A stretch of 64,000 nucleotides of DNA from Chromera velia. Lineage: Eukaryota; Sar; Chromeraceae. The notes beneath the pieces were generated by a model. That model was not told the DNA's origin, ran no database searches, and saw only the letters and a program-made list of their open reading frames with translations. Below are positions 23,510 through 36,255 of the stretch, piece by piece. How positions within the stretch are numbered: the first letter of the stretch is position 1; every line of letters starts with the position of its first letter. The DNA lies in contig JAHBMJ010005734.1 in the NCBI GenBank assembly GCA_018398765.1, positions 64,855 to 128,854 on the forward strand, in the 5' to 3' direction. The position numbers and the translations under genes are program-made.

Positions 23510-24815
23510 ATCTTTTATGCAACGTCACAAAAATGTGTTGGTTATTCTTATTATAGATAGTGCAATGGATGTTGTGCACTGGCAAAATGAATTACCTAAA
23601 TTTATGCGTATATCATACGGTATATGTTTATAATTTATACATGTGTTTCGTTATCTAGATCGTTTTATACATGTCTTAACGTAGATCAAAAAGTAAATAG
23701 AAGTCAATCATAGCGATATAAAATATAAAATCTGATCAAATTCTAATGAGATATCGCCCTGCACTCCAGTTTGCATTTCATACTCCAAAATGAGATAGAA
23801 TGAAAATCATATTTCTATATTATAAGTGAATAGTGATAAGTGTTGGGATAAGTGATTTATTCATATCTTTAAGCCCTGTCACCGTTTTGTCTAGTAGAGC
23901 TAGGTCGCCTCATCAAACGGCAAGGATATTTATATACGAATTATAGCCTAACCTGTATGTTTTCAAGCCTGAGTTAACTTGCTTCTATATTGTTGCCTCC
24001 TCCTCATCATCATCATCATCATACTCCATCGCCATCGGCCTACTGGCATAATAGGCGCCTAGCGTTTGATAAGTCGCAACATGCAAGGCAGATTATTAAA
24101 TGATGGATCATCTAGGACCATCACTTCGCAACATTTAGTAACTATAGCTTAACAACTTTAGTCATAACTATATTTCTATTGTTAGGATAATTTAGTGTTA
24201 ACTAGGGTGTCAAGATTGTAACCTGATTATTATAGTTTTGTTAGCTTTTCATAGCTCTTCATAGCCTCTCATGAAAATATGTTTTACATACAACCGGTTT
24301 ACAGTGGTGTTGCAACGATTCTTAAGTATAGAAAAGGATATAACTTGAAGATATGATAGAATTCATTAATGTTCTGGGTGGCCCCGCGCTCAACTGTTGG
24401 GCCTTAACTTATATTGTCGAGCTGGAAACCGTTCAGACATTTACATACATTTATATGATACAAATGGAGCTAGAAATGTACATGGAGCGTTATAAACCCT
24501 AACCGGGCCTAACACGAATCGGTTATGTGATTCTGAGTTTGACGGGCGGTAACGGGGCGGAATTACCTAATAGAAAACCCACCGTATTAGAAGTGTTCCT
24601 TGAGATAACCATTGGATTATACTTTACACATAGTTTTGCACAGTGATACAAGTTATCATACAATTAAGACGAAGAGTGGGTGGATATGGCTAGGGATATG
24701 GTAACATTGGTAAGATAGACTTCCATAAAGAGTGCAGTACGCTAGGCAGTACGGTCACGCAATGACAAACCCAACTTTTTTTTTTTGTTAGTTATCAAAC
24801 CTGAACAGCAGTCTC
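23510..24815. other. AT-rich island 1
   Basis: A sharp change to AT-rich DNA with short motifs such as TTAACTAG and CATAG. Flanking simple repeats (CAT)n lie near 24003-24022. No ORF of more than 60 codons with ATG is seen. Two internal segments recur in other islands: GATAAGTGATTTATT with CTGTCACCGTTTT (23850-23895, again near 50250-50297), and ATAGGCGCCTAGCGTT with CAACATGCAAGGCAG (24050-24092, again near 36729-36765). Confidence 0.85.
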
Positions 24816-24938
24816 AATCATCTATTGAATTGTGATGTCAGTCTTTGCTCTGTGCCCCTTCCAAAGTTGCACAAACGCAGGCTCCTTCCCTCTACTCTTT
24901 CCGGTGAAGCCATCGATCCAGAATGGAGGAGGATCAAA

Positions 24939-27243
24939 TCAAATCTCGTCTTTCCAGACTTCGAACACCAGAGCCTCAAGCTCTTCGCCTGTACGGAAAT
25001 TAAGAATGTAGACAGGAAGAGAAGACCACACAGAGAGAAATTGCGACAGGGAAAGGATGGAGAAAAAAAAACAGTACAATGAGAAAAGATGTTTGGAATA
25101 AGATCCTCGGCACGCACACACGCATACACACACACACACACACACACACACAGAGAGAGAGGGAGAGAGAGAGAGAGAGAAAGAGAGAAAGAGAGAGAGA
25201 GAGAACCTGGGTTCCCTTCATCGGTATGGCGCCTGTCTTCTGTATCAAAGAAAGAAGAAAACAAAAGATAGAAAAACAGACCTACCTTCTGGTCCCCCAC
25301 AGACCCGGAGGAGCCCCTCGTCCTTCCATCCGGACAGCTCAGAGGATCTGCAGACAGACAATCGGAAAGAAAGAAAAAGAGACAAGGAGACATTATAAAA
25401 AACAAAGAAGTTTCTTTTTACAAACAAGACCCACGAGGATGCACGTGCAAACCATACATACGACAACAAAGCAAAGCCGAAAGGTGTCTGTCATCACTTT
25501 CACCTTTCATCTCTCGAGGAGCGAAGGCCCCTCTCTCTTCCTTTCTGCTCTCAGATTCCATTCAATCTCATGCCTCGCTTCTCTCGTGGAATCGTGTGAT
25601 AAAAGGGCCCAAAAACAGATTTCTCCTCGGACATATGGACCGGCGAGCGCGCACAAACGCTTCTCCCGCTTCGTCCCCTGCACTCACTTCTTCACTTCCG
25701 CCTCTACAGCGGCAGTCACCGACGCGCCCCCCAGAAGCAGCGCCGAGACCTCTACGCCTGAAGTGATCGAAGCAACAAGTGACCAGGAAGAAGATCAGAG
25801 AGAGGGAACAAGATGGTTGGTACACTTCGTTGGTTGTGGGAAGACCGAAGGAGACGATCTCAAACGCACAAAACGAGAGGAGAGGCTGCAGTCTTTTTTC
25901 TGCGTGCGTTTGTGAGGGAAAGAGAAATATAGAGAGGGAGAGAAATCTTGATCTCCCTCAAACGGAAAAAAGGACTTTAAATTCGGACAAGAAAAAGCAC
26001 GTAATCCATGCTGACGAACACGAAAGGCGGGTCTCTATTCCCCTCACGAGATCTCTTCCGCTGTCTATTGTTCTCCATCTCTTCCTGCCTTTCTTCTGTG
26101 CTGACCTCCTTTTTTCTTCTTGGCCTTGCTCTTCATGAGACTCTCGACCGCACCTTCCGAGAGGCCGAAACCCTCGGTCAGCTGCACAGAGACCCACGAA
26201 CAAATGTAGTTCTAGTTACGCATGAGCACATCATTGATATTTTGGCATTCAGAAAAATCTGTTCAGTTGACCCGAGCAGATGCATTGACAAGCGACACAC
26301 AGAATATCGGCAGCCTCTTGGCAATGATACACGATCAGATTGCAAAGCAGCGGGAAATTTTGTTTCTTCACTCCTGTTTCTATTCATGTCTACTTCAAGA
26401 AACGAAAAAAGAAATGCATCAGGCTTTCCAGTAGCACCTTATGTCTCTACCCCTGCTGTCCTGTCACACTGGTCAGCAACTGTCGAAGCAACTTGGACGA
26501 GGAGGAAGAGAACGCGAAGCCATGCAGAGAGGGACCTAGGGAGGGTCGAGGCAAGTGGAAAGGAAGGAAAGAGAGACCAGAGCAACCGACGGAAGGAAGG
26601 AAGGATTGACAGAACAACCGGGAGACAGGACGGACCCTCTTTGTGCCTGCCACGAGAGCGCGACTCTTCAAGACGTGCCACTCGTCCCTATTCTGCAATC
26701 GAAGGGAATGCGAAGAGTTTGAGGAAATAAAGGGAATGTTAGAGGGTGAACAAGACAGACAGCTTGACGGCAAAGGCCCTCGGCCACAACAGAGAAAAAC
26801 GCGAAGCCAAATAACGAAGAAAAGCAAGACCTCTCCCCTTTTTGATCCTGCATTCTTTTCTTCGCAGGCTCTTCTCTTCAGCTGTTTCCCCTTTCTGCTT
26901 TGCCTCATCTCATCTCTGTTCATTCCTCCTTTTACTTGCCACACACACCCGGTCTCCGATCCTCCCACTGACCTTCTGCACTGCCGACAGAAGAGCTCCA
27001 GACCTCACAGTCGCCACTCCGCTCTCTGTTGCCTCCTCCCCACCAGCACAGAACAGGATGACACACTTTCCCTGAAGGAAGTAAGCAAAAAGGAAACAAT
27101 ACAGAATCAATCAGCCTGTTCAACGACTCATTGGTCCGTGAACCTTCAGAGGCCACCCGAAGGAAGTTTTTCGGTAACTTAGTTTCTTTGTGAGAATTTG
27201 TGCGTGCCTGGGTGTGGACGTGGAGGGATGAAAAGAAGCAGAG

Positions 27244-27278
<35 letters not shown>

Positions 27279-27723
27279 CTTGTGCTCCTGCATTTGCTCC
27301 TCGCACACGCAGCACATGAATGCCACACCCGCTCTACCGTTCCCCCCTCCTACCTGAGTGGCCGCAGGAGGAAGATCGAGAGGTCCCAACACAACGGGAA
27401 GAGCCTGGAGGAGAAAGAGGACACAGAGACGAAAGGAAAGGAGATGAGAAGGAGGGACGGAAAACGAACGCCATCCCAAAACATTTCGAAAGCAATAGGG
27501 TGTCCTGAAAGTTCAGCGACAGAAACGACGACGAGAACATACAGAACGTCCTTCATGGAGGAAGATAAGCAGGCAGGGGTCAAGAAAAAGGGAATTGATT
27601 CAGAAAGGGAAATGAGTCTGATTCGAAACAGGGACATGTTTTTTTTCACCAAGTTTCGCTCCCCTTTGCGTCCCTTGGTACGTCTTTGCTTTGTCTGCAT
27701 TCTGTCTGGTTGCCTGCTCTTAT

Positions 27724-27820
<97 letters not shown>

Positions 27821-28252
27821 AGAGCAGACCCAAGTTTGCCCTTTGCCTCCGGCCCTGCCGATTGCCTGTGTACATTTGCCTTGAGCAGTGTCGACAATTT
27901 TGGAGGATTCTGCCTGCAGAGAGAGAGAGAAAGAGAAGGACATGAAATGAAATGAATGGAAGGGTCAGACAACAAGAACACTCCACCCATGAATAACAAT
28001 CGCACTCTGTTTTGCCACGGCCCCTCCACCTTCCAATTCCATCAAATAAGTATCCTTTGCGGCGCTCTGCTCTCTTCTCCTTTCTCTCCTTCTGAGGGTT
28101 CTGATGCGTGCTTTCACAACCCCGTCAACACATGAAACTTTGCGTCTGCTTCCCTTCCTCCCTGCCTGCCAAATTCTTCTCACGGAATAGAGCAGTGGAG
28201 CTCATCCACAAAGAGACACACAGAGAAACCGAAACGTGCACCACACACGCAT

Positions 28253-28287
<35 letters not shown>

Positions 28288-28479
28288 TGGGTGGAAGAGA
28301 AGGTCAACCAAAGAAAAAAGGACAAAGACCACCCATGAATGCACCTGTTTGAGGGGTGTCCAGTGTGTCTCTCCATCTTTCTTGGAGAAGTCGAAGACCT
28401 GCCACCACTTGTTCGAGAAAGGAGAGAGGTTGGCAGCCCTCATGTGTTCTGCAGAATCACACACAGAAAAAAAAACATA

Positions 28480-28540
<61 letters not shown>

Positions 28541-28998
28541 CGCAGAAAGAAACCGAATGACAGAGCGATAATGCACGAAAAAAAAGAACGACAGACACTC
28601 CCACAGACGCACACCCAAACGGACAAACCGACAAACCATCGAGGCCGTCGTATGTGAAATCCAGACACCCGATGCGGAGAGAGGAGCTGCTCTCGATCAC
28701 CGGCTCCTGCATACACCCACACCCACAAAGCCACACAGACAGACAGACAGACGGAGGACGGAAGACGTTCATGGATAGATGGAGGATCGAGGAGAGCCGT
28801 GGAGAAGGAGGGTAGGTAGATCACCACACATACAGAGAGGGAGGACATTCAGGTTCAAGGACGGACAAGAGAGAGAAAGAAGAAAGAAGCGACTCCCAAA
28901 CACGCAAAGTAAGACAAAGGCAGAACCGGATGAAAAAATGAATGATTGCGTGGACGAACGAACGAACGAAGGATGGAGAGGGGAGAAAATAAGTGAAT

Positions 28999-29031
<33 letters not shown>

Positions 29032-29293
29032 ACCCCAAGAAAAGACGAGAAAAGCAGAAAGAAGGAAGAAACAAAAAGGCAAAAGTGATCAAACAAAGAC
29101 AAACACGAAGGAACGAATAGTCTCACCGTCGTCACATGGAGAGCGATGTCGCAGTCCTTCAAATCGCGACACCTGCAAGAAAGCAAGCGAGGAAGCAAAC
29201 CCTGACGTCTGATCGATCCACATCATCTCTTCCCCGGATCCGTCTGCAACCAACAGTTCTCTTTTTTCTTTGAGCTTCTTTCTTCCTTTCCTC

Positions 29294-29339
<46 letters not shown>

Positions 29340-30399
29340 GGTCATGCTGTCGTTTGTTCGTTTGCTTCTTAACGTTCGGCCTGATAATTCACCCCCTCCC
29401 TCCCCATCCTCCCTCCTCTGTCTGACCGGAATTGCTGGCACACGATGTGGCACTGGAGGGATGTGCAGTCTCGAATGAAAATGCTGCACGAAGAGGGAGG
29501 GCAAAACAGACAGGGGCACGTTGACGTGTCGAATGAAAGCTCGTTGGCTTCCGCCTTCCCTCAGGACTCACAAAGCACAAAGCCAACTCAGCCTCATCCA
29601 ATGCAGACAAACTAATTTGATTCGCTCCCTTTCGCATGCACTTTCTGGATCCTTGTGATTTCTTGACCCCCTCGTGCCATTCTCCCGCCTTCCCTAAACG
29701 TTCACCCAAAAGACGCGGTCGATGCAGCACCAGATCACTTCACTGAGCGTGCTGACCCACCTGCCAGCCACAGGCCCCACGAACAGCCTGCAGTCCTTGC
29801 ACTCGTCCACAGTGATGGAGTCTGTCCAGTCGAGAACGAAGATGTCACAGCCCTCGCACTCCTCTATCACAAACTGCTGTCCTGCAATGGACCTGCAGGA
29901 GGGGGAGCGGGGCGCTTGTTGGACATGCGCTCAACAGGAGAGTGGTAGACGGACAAAAATGCGGCGCGGCTCTCTCGTTTTTTCGTCTCGGCGTTGCACA
30001 CTCCCGTGAAGAAAGAGCAGGAACATAAAAGAGAAGAAAATGCTTAGGACTGAGGCAAGTGGGACCACATCAGCGTTTGCCTATCTACACCTTGCAACAC
30101 CCCCCTACTCACCCCTTTTCCTTGACGAGAACCTCGTTGGTCCTCTTGGAGAAGATGAAGTCTTTTGGGTCTCTCCGCTTCTTCTCCCAGCTGTACACCG
30201 GCTTCTTTTCAGCAGGAGGAGCAGGGGCGGCAGCGGCAGCCTCGGATCCGGCCTGTGTTTGGGTGTCTGCAGGAGTCGGCTTGGTCTGGGTAGGGGCTGT
30301 GGTAGACGGAGGAGGGGCCTCTTCAAATGTTGGAGGTGCACCCGCAGGAGGGTCTGCAGAGCGCCCCCCTCCGAAAAGTCGAGAGAGATACTGGCCCAT
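24939..30399 (-). CDS. RP2: RP2/XRP2-like protein (TBCC domain, ARL3 GAP family), 15 exons
   Basis: Exons: 30399-30113, 29892-29761, 29483-29427, 29172-29127, 28706-28637, 28448-28345, 28165-27987 (start less sure), 27913-27830, 27504-27459, 27404-27354, 26692-26636, 26181-26106, 25757-25688, 25347-25286, 24988-24939. Together they give 456 codons with every phase consistent. The protein starts MGQYLS, giving an N-terminal Gly for myristoylation as in RP2, but Gln3 replaces the palmitoylated Cys of human RP2. A Pro/Ala-rich linker leads to YSWEKKRRDPKDF and then the TBCC beta-helix (about 95-215), with GQQFVIEECEGCDIFV, CQQFR, PVIESSSSLRIGC and NKWWQVFDF. Arg159 and Glu179 match the catalytic Arg118 and Glu138 of human RP2, with the same spacing of 20. 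The tail (216-456) is not recognised as the NDK-like domain. The expected role is ARL3-GTP hydrolysis in trafficking of lipidated ciliary cargo. Confidence 0.93.
25122..25204. repeat. Compound (CA)n(GA)n microsatellite
   Basis: CA dinucleotides run directly into GA dinucleotides, inside an intron of the RP2-like gene. On the coding strand this reads (TC)n(TG)n. Confidence 0.95.
27241..27275. repeat. (GA)n microsatellite
   Basis: A run of GA dinucleotides in an RP2-like intron, between exons 10 and 11. Confidence 0.95.
27727..27817. repeat. Compound (CA)n(GA)n microsatellite
   Basis: Same CA-then-GA arrangement as at 25122-25204, in the intron downstream of exon 8. Confidence 0.95.
28257..28286. 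repeat. (GA)n microsatellite
   Basis: GA run in the intron between exons 6 and 7 of the RP2-like gene. Confidence 0.95.
28482..28541. repeat. Compound (CA)n(GA)n microsatellite
   Basis: Third copy of the CA-then-GA arrangement, in the intron between exons 5 and 6. Confidence 0.95.
29002..29031. repeat. (GA)n microsatellite
   Basis: GA run in the intron between exons 4 and 5. Confidence 0.95.
29294..29338. repeat. (CTGT)n microsatellite
   Basis: About eleven CTGT units in the intron between exons 3 and 4. The same tetranucleotide family recurs at 18431-18480 (as GACA), 35367-35412 and elsewhere. Confidence 0.95.
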
Positions 30400-31199
30400 A
30401 GGAACTGCACGGGTCGATCGGTTTCAGATGATGCAGTGGGGTGTTTTGCCTGAGTACAGACGAGCGGAAAGGAAGGAGGGGGACGATCAGATATGCGACG
30501 TCTCAATGCAGAAACTTCTGGCAACACACGAGTCGGCGGGTCTGCACGCCATGCAACAACCGCGCTCAGTGGTCGACGAGAATTTCCTCAGACTGACCTA
30601 GGGAGACTCAGGTGAAATGTGCAAAGTCTTCCAGAAGGCGATCTGCAGCGAGATTGCAGCGAGGAATTGACGAAGTCATTCGTGCAACGTTACAATTGTG
30701 GTGCAATTTGTGCACAGATTCGCACGTGTTGCGCGAGATGTTGCGAGATGAAAAGGTGCATCCGAGCGTTACCTTTTGTCTTGGATTCTGCTGTGCGGGA
30801 CCTTCGCCGAACATAGGTGAGTGCGAACCCCCCGCACATGACGGCTTTTCCGTGCTTAAAATTTCCCACAAGGCACTGATTCTCGAAGTGCCCCCTCAGC
30901 CACGACTTTACGGGACCTTGAATTGCCTGTATACCTCTCAGCCTGTCAAGCTGCTTGACTTTCAATGTCGAAAAGCGTTTTCTGGAAGCTTGACTGGAAA
31001 GCCATCGCTGTTTGTGGTGGCTTCAGGTTGTCTTCTGTTCTAACCGTGTCTGACTTGACAAATCGCGGCAATCTGTTCAGTTCAGTTTGCTGTAGAGGTT
31101 TGCTTACATGCCTGCTTGTTCTCGTTCTTCAGTCTCCTTCATCCTTGTCTGAAAAGCTCTTCAAATCAATTTTCAAGCAGACACAGAAGTGGATTCAAG
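30400..31199. promoter_or_regulatory. Presumed divergent promoter region
   Basis: The 800 bp between the start codons of the minus-strand RP2-like gene (30399) and the plus-strand signal-peptide gene (31200) must hold both 5' leaders and promoters. No TATA box or named motif is claimed. A 143-codon plus-strand frame (30612-31043) lies here but has no domain or splice support. Confidence 0.5.
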
Positions 31200-32082
31200 A
31201 TGCTTCGCCTCTTTGTATTGCTCTTCGTTTTCTGCCCTCTTGCGGTGATTGGGGGATCCCCCTCCTCGCCCTCACCTTCTTCCTCCGAGAGCGTCTCAGT
31301 CGTGGCTACTGAAACCTCCACACAGCAAACACACCAAAGCGGTACGTTCTAGCCCTTTCAGCTCCCCTATTTAGCTCCCTGAATGTAACTCACTTATCCT
31401 TTTGTCGCTCATGAATGCAGATGACTCCGCCTCAAGGTCTCTGAGGGGAAAGGAGAAGCCCCCCCCCTCAGCTCCCACCTCCATGCCCCCTGCTCTGATT
31501 CGGAGAAAACTTTCCCAGATGAGCTCCCTCCGCTCCCTTCTTGTGGTAGGGTCCGGGTCTCTCAGACAGCAGAGATTCAGACAACAGCCCTCCACCTCCT
31601 CCCCTTCCACTTCAAGCACAGCCACAGCAACCGTGTCATCAGCTGCTGTTGCACGGCCCTCTGCCGCAGACTGCTCAGAAGAGTTGAGAGAGACGGGGGA
31701 GGAGGTTGTGGAGGAAATGTGCGCGGGGGCTCAGGGAGCCATTCAGAGAGCGGAAAAGCTCGTTAGACAAGAGTCTGATTCGTTCGTGAGCTCAGTGCGA
31801 AATCAGGTGTGCGCAACAATGTGCAGGGTGGGAAGAGGTATCGAGAGGTCGGCAGAGTGCGTTCGCTCCTGCGTAGCTCAAAGGGTGGCTTCCTTGAGAA
31901 GACGTCTCGCCTCGTTGTTGGGATTTGCAGCCGATGGGTCGCAAGGTGTGGCCAGACGACTGTCCCATTTCGGAAACAGAGGTGCCGAGGCTTTGAGACA
32001 GCGCGTCTCTGTGCCCTTGAGGAAGCTGTCTTCGTCCTTCCTGTCCCCCTCCAAGCCCCGACACGGAAGGAAGGGCCATTAA
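31200..32082 (+). CDS. Signal-peptide protein of unknown function, two exons
   Basis: Exon 1 is 31200-31341 and exon 2 is 31421-32082. The donor GGTACGT and acceptor AATGCAG join in phase to give 267 residues. The N-terminus MLRLFVLLFVFCPLAVIGG is a classical signal peptide followed by a Ser/Pro-rich stretch, so the product should enter the secretory pathway. The middle is Ser/Thr/Ala-rich (STSSTATATVSSAA). The C-terminal half is helical and basic, with several Cys (SAECVRSCVAQRVASLRRRL), and ends in RKGH. No transmembrane helix besides the signal and no known domain were recognised. It is head to head with the RP2-like gene. The start is chosen because the signal peptide begins there. Confidence 0.75.
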
Positions 32083-35000
32083 AGAAAGAAAGAAAGACGC
32101 GTCTGCATGTGTATGTGTGTGTGGTGCAGAATGAAAGTCTGCATGGGCCTTCGGTCACCTGACCTCACTCACACGGACTTGACACGCGAGGGGGGGAGCA
32201 GGCGGGGGGACTCGATCGGGAGGTCTTCCGATACAGTTCTCTGATTGGGTGAACGACTGATATGGATGCAACAGGACTTTGCATGAATGAGTAACAGAGA
32301 GTAAATAAGTGCATGGAAGGTGAAGGGGAAGTGGAAGGAAGGAAGTTCCTGGAAGGAGGGCGTGCGTTGGCGTTGCGTGCCTCCTCCAGAGAGAGTCGCA
32401 GCGCTACTGCAGAGAGTGAGAGAGGAGGGCAACAAGGAAGGACTGTTGTCTCCTCTCCAAAGACATTGACTGACAGACCATTCGAAATGAGGAAATCAAG
32501 GAAAGAAGACGTGAGGGGTGGGAGGGATCAGAGTGAAGAGAGGAACGATGCGCAGATTCAACAAGAAACCGAAAGAAAGAACGAGCTCTCCTGATGGCCG
32601 AAGTCCACTTGTGTGCTCGTTCACATGATAAGCAAAGCAAAGGAAAGGAATGGAGGGAGGAAAAGCCCTTGACGGAGGGAGAGTGAGTATGTCGCTCCTC
32701 TGTTACAGCTACTGTGGTTGATATACGCAGCCTCTCTTTTTTTCTTTCACTTTGCCGCCTTTCTCTCTTTGTTTCCGCTCCTGTATGAAAAGAGAAAACC
32801 GACAAAGGATACTTCTGAAAAGGCAGTCGTCCACTTTCCTTTCGAAAATGTCAAAAACATACGACGAGCACAAGAGAGTGTATGTTTTGTCCTGTTTTGT
32901 TTTTGTCTGTGCATGTGCCTTGCTTCACCTTTGTGTCTTTCTCTTCGCTTACAGGGGTGATTCATGTGATCTCTGCTCTTCTCCCTCCTTCCTTCTTCTT
33001 CCTCTCCCTCTCTCTGTCTTCGTCTTTGCTTTTCTTTCTTTCTTTTTGGCTCTTTCGGGGTGAAGAGCTTTCCTCGCCTTTTTCTTTCTTCCTTTCTTAT
33101 TGAGTGTCTTGCATCTATCTCACCTCTCTGTCGAGTTGTACGCCAATCGAGTACACAAGAAGAGTCGTGTCCCTACCTCTTCCCCCCTCTCTTCGTTCGC
33201 GTGTCTGTGCTGGTGCGTGCGTGTGTGTGTTTAACTCCACTCACACCTCTCCTTTCTTTCACCTTCCCTTCTCGTTGTCCTTCTCGGTAAGCGGAATGAG
33301 GCGCTTGCTTGCCGTTCCGTCGGACTCTGCAAGAGAAAGGGGAGGGGGGCCGGGGGAAGAGACGACGGTCGATATCCGTCATTTCTCTTTCTCTCTGTCT
33401 TCTCTTCTCTTCCTCTCCATCGCTTCCCAAAAGCCCGTGTTCCCCCCCCGCGCATGTACACGCAAACAAACAAAGAGAGAATGGCCGTTCCGGCTTTCCT
33501 TCCAGATGACCGATGAGCCTGTTCATTTATTCAAAATCCATGCATGCATGTATGTAGCGTGCGCGTAGAAGAAGAAAGACAAAAAAGACGTCGACAGAAG
33601 AGGAAGACGTCCGATGGAGGGAGGAAGGAGACAAACGTCGAGGTGAGCTGGAAAAGAAAAGGAGAAGAGAGGAGAGGATTGTGGCAGTTCCTGCTATGCA
33701 ACACAGCAACCTCTTCAAGACATCCTCGCAGTCCTCCTTTTGCTTTCTTCTTTCTGCGTCGCGAGAATTTTGACCGGGTTGAGTCCCCCACATTTTCTTT
33801 TTCGGATTACTTTTCGGTTTGACGCTGCTGCAGCATCCACTTTTTATTTTTGCGTCCCCTTTTGACGTCGAGAAGTCACTCAAGAGACACCTGAGAAAGG
33901 GAGAGGGCCGAAGATGTTTAGAGAGCTTTCTTCTCTTCGGCCAAGCGAGGGAAAACCTACGCACTGAAGGAAGCGAAAATTGCAGACAGACGGAAGGACG
34001 GATTGATTAGTCGGTCCTCTTTGATTTTGGTTTTCTTCCTTTCTTTTCTTTTCTTTTCTGCCGTCGAGAAGCGAGGAGAGGGGACGGAAGCAGCGAATGT
34101 GTAAAGACGTGTGACTTGCTCGCTCCGCAATTAATGGACTCCAGTCAGGAGCAAGCGGAATTTTTTTGGACTGACAGCTGAGGGAATGAAAGGAAAGAGG
34201 GTTGGAAAGAGAAAGAGTTGGGGAGACTTAAAGAGCTGAGAAAAGTCGGGTGGATCAAAGTTAAGGTTTTCAGTTTCACTTTCAGATCTGTTTCGTTGCT
34301 GTTGGGTTTTGTTTCTTCTGTACAAACAAATCAAATCGTCTTACGATGATCGTTGCTTTGCCTGCCCGTTTCATAACGTTTGCCAGTTTTGGCATGGGGT
34401 GTTTGTGTTTAGTTGTGTTTGAAAGAAAACGATCGATCGGTTCGTCTTCTTTCTTTCTTTCTTTCTTTCCCCCTTCTCCCTTTGTATCTTGAAAACTCTT
34501 TCTTTCTTATTCATTTCTGGCTTTCGATTCGATGTGACTCTTTTCTCTTCTTTTTCTAGCTGTTGCATGTGGAGAAAAGTGGGTCTCTTCTTCCTTCGTT
34601 GGAGGAATGAAGGGAAGTAAAATTTTGGTATCTTGGTGGGGGATCGAGAGGGGATTTGAGACAGAATCAAAAACTGAAAATGATGGATGGATCAAGACGT
34701 TTTCTTTCATATGCTTTTTCATTCTCATCTGCTGTCGCTTCATTCAGGTCCATGGCATGGCTTGTTGGCATTGTCATGAGTGAACGGAGAAGTCTTCTTC
34801 GTAGGTATTCTGGGTGAAAAGTTAATCGAGTGTCCTTCCCTCCTTGTTCTGTTCTGTTCCACACACACCTTTTGGTCGGTCAGCCTGCCTGCTCTCGAGC
34901 TTGTCTTTTCGGTCTCCTCTGGGTTTCTGTCACTGTGACGGACGGGAAGGGACTCGCTGGACTTGTGAGAGAGAGGAGGAGGGGCTCTGTCGACTGTCCG

Positions 35001-36255
35001 AAGGAAGAATCGGCAATTACAGAGAAAGTCAAGCTCTTCTTGCTCTAGCTGCCCTTTTCTTTCGCTTCCTGGCTTCACCTTTTAAAGGAGCTCCCAGGAG
35101 CTAGGTCATGAAGAGAAGTTGAGGGAGGAGATGAATGGACGTCTTTGTCAAGAGACCGAATGAGAAGAAATTGATCGCACCAGGAACACATCCTGTCCAG
35201 GAAGGATGAGATTGAAGAAAGACAGACACACACAAAAAACGATGCAGCCTTTGAGTTTCAGAAGAAGAAAACTTGAGACAGGTGCGTGAAAGAAGAAATA
35301 GGAACGCCGGGAGGAATGAAGAAAAGAAGACGACGATTCGTTTCCCTTTTGTTGCTGCTGCCGCTGTTGTTTGTCTGTCTGTCTGTCTGTCGGTGTGTCT
35401 GTCTGTCTGTCTGCATATGGGTCAGCATGCAGTCCTGCCTGTTGAGTGACTGACTGATTGATGTCATTTCTGTACCTGTTCCCGCTGATGCGTCTGTCTA
35501 CTATGTAAGTAAGTACTTGCCTTGAATGTCTTTCTGTCCCCCTCTTTCCTCCACTCACTTGATCTTTCTTCGTTCTTTTCTGTCTTCATGTACTTTGTAC
35601 CTACCAGAAGGTTTTTTCTGAGCTGATCAGCCTTCTCGAAGTTTCAATCTTTGTCCATGAAAATCTTTCCCTCTTTTAATTCTTCATCTTTAACTTCCTG
35701 GCTGTCTTCCTCTCAGCCTGCTGTCTCTTTTTACTTCCTGTTGACTGTTTTAAGGGCAGTGACCGACTTTTCCGTTGGTCAAAAACGTGGCTGCAGAAAG
35801 CGTGCGACCTTTTTAGGCCGCACATCGGTGTTTAAATGCGGAGAGAGGGGTGAGGGGGGTGAGTCTGTTTGTGTATCTATCTGTTCGTCTGTTTCAAGGA
35901 AGGAAAGGAAGAGGAAGGAAAAGACCGCATGCATGCAGGGGTTTGAAGAAGCTCATGCACGTGCGAGCTGTAGTTCTCTCACCCCCCCTCATGATTTGTT
36001 TGGTCCATTTAACTGCGCACGCATTACCTCCAACTTCTTTGGTAACGAGCGTGTCGCGACATGACTTTCATTCAATGTCCCTCTTGTGTCCGTCTGCATG
36101 TTTCAGGGGGTGCCGCGTTTGTTGTCTTTGCGTTTTTCTCTGCCTGCGGGCATGCAGACCAAAACAACATCAAAACAACGCACTTGAGACTGCCGGTTTT
36201 CTTGTAAACCAACGGAGATAGAAGCCGGCCGGGAGGAGACTGCAGAGAGGGAGGA
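32083..36255. other. No supported gene; low-complexity intergenic DNA
   Basis: Short open frames occur on both strands, but none carries a recognisable domain or joins to neighbours with matching phase. Two weak hints were seen. The minus-strand frame ending at 35148 follows a CCTGGACAG acceptor (DVFLVRSISSHSVS then stop). The plus-strand frame 33819-34010 includes a charged stretch. A CTGT run lies at 35367-35412, with GA/CT tracts throughout. Confidence 0.5.

Noticed and set aside
30612-31043. 143-codon plus-strand frame between the RP2-like and signal-peptide genes
   Set aside because: It lies in the expected divergent promoter region, has no recognisable domain and overlaps similar-length frames on the other strand.
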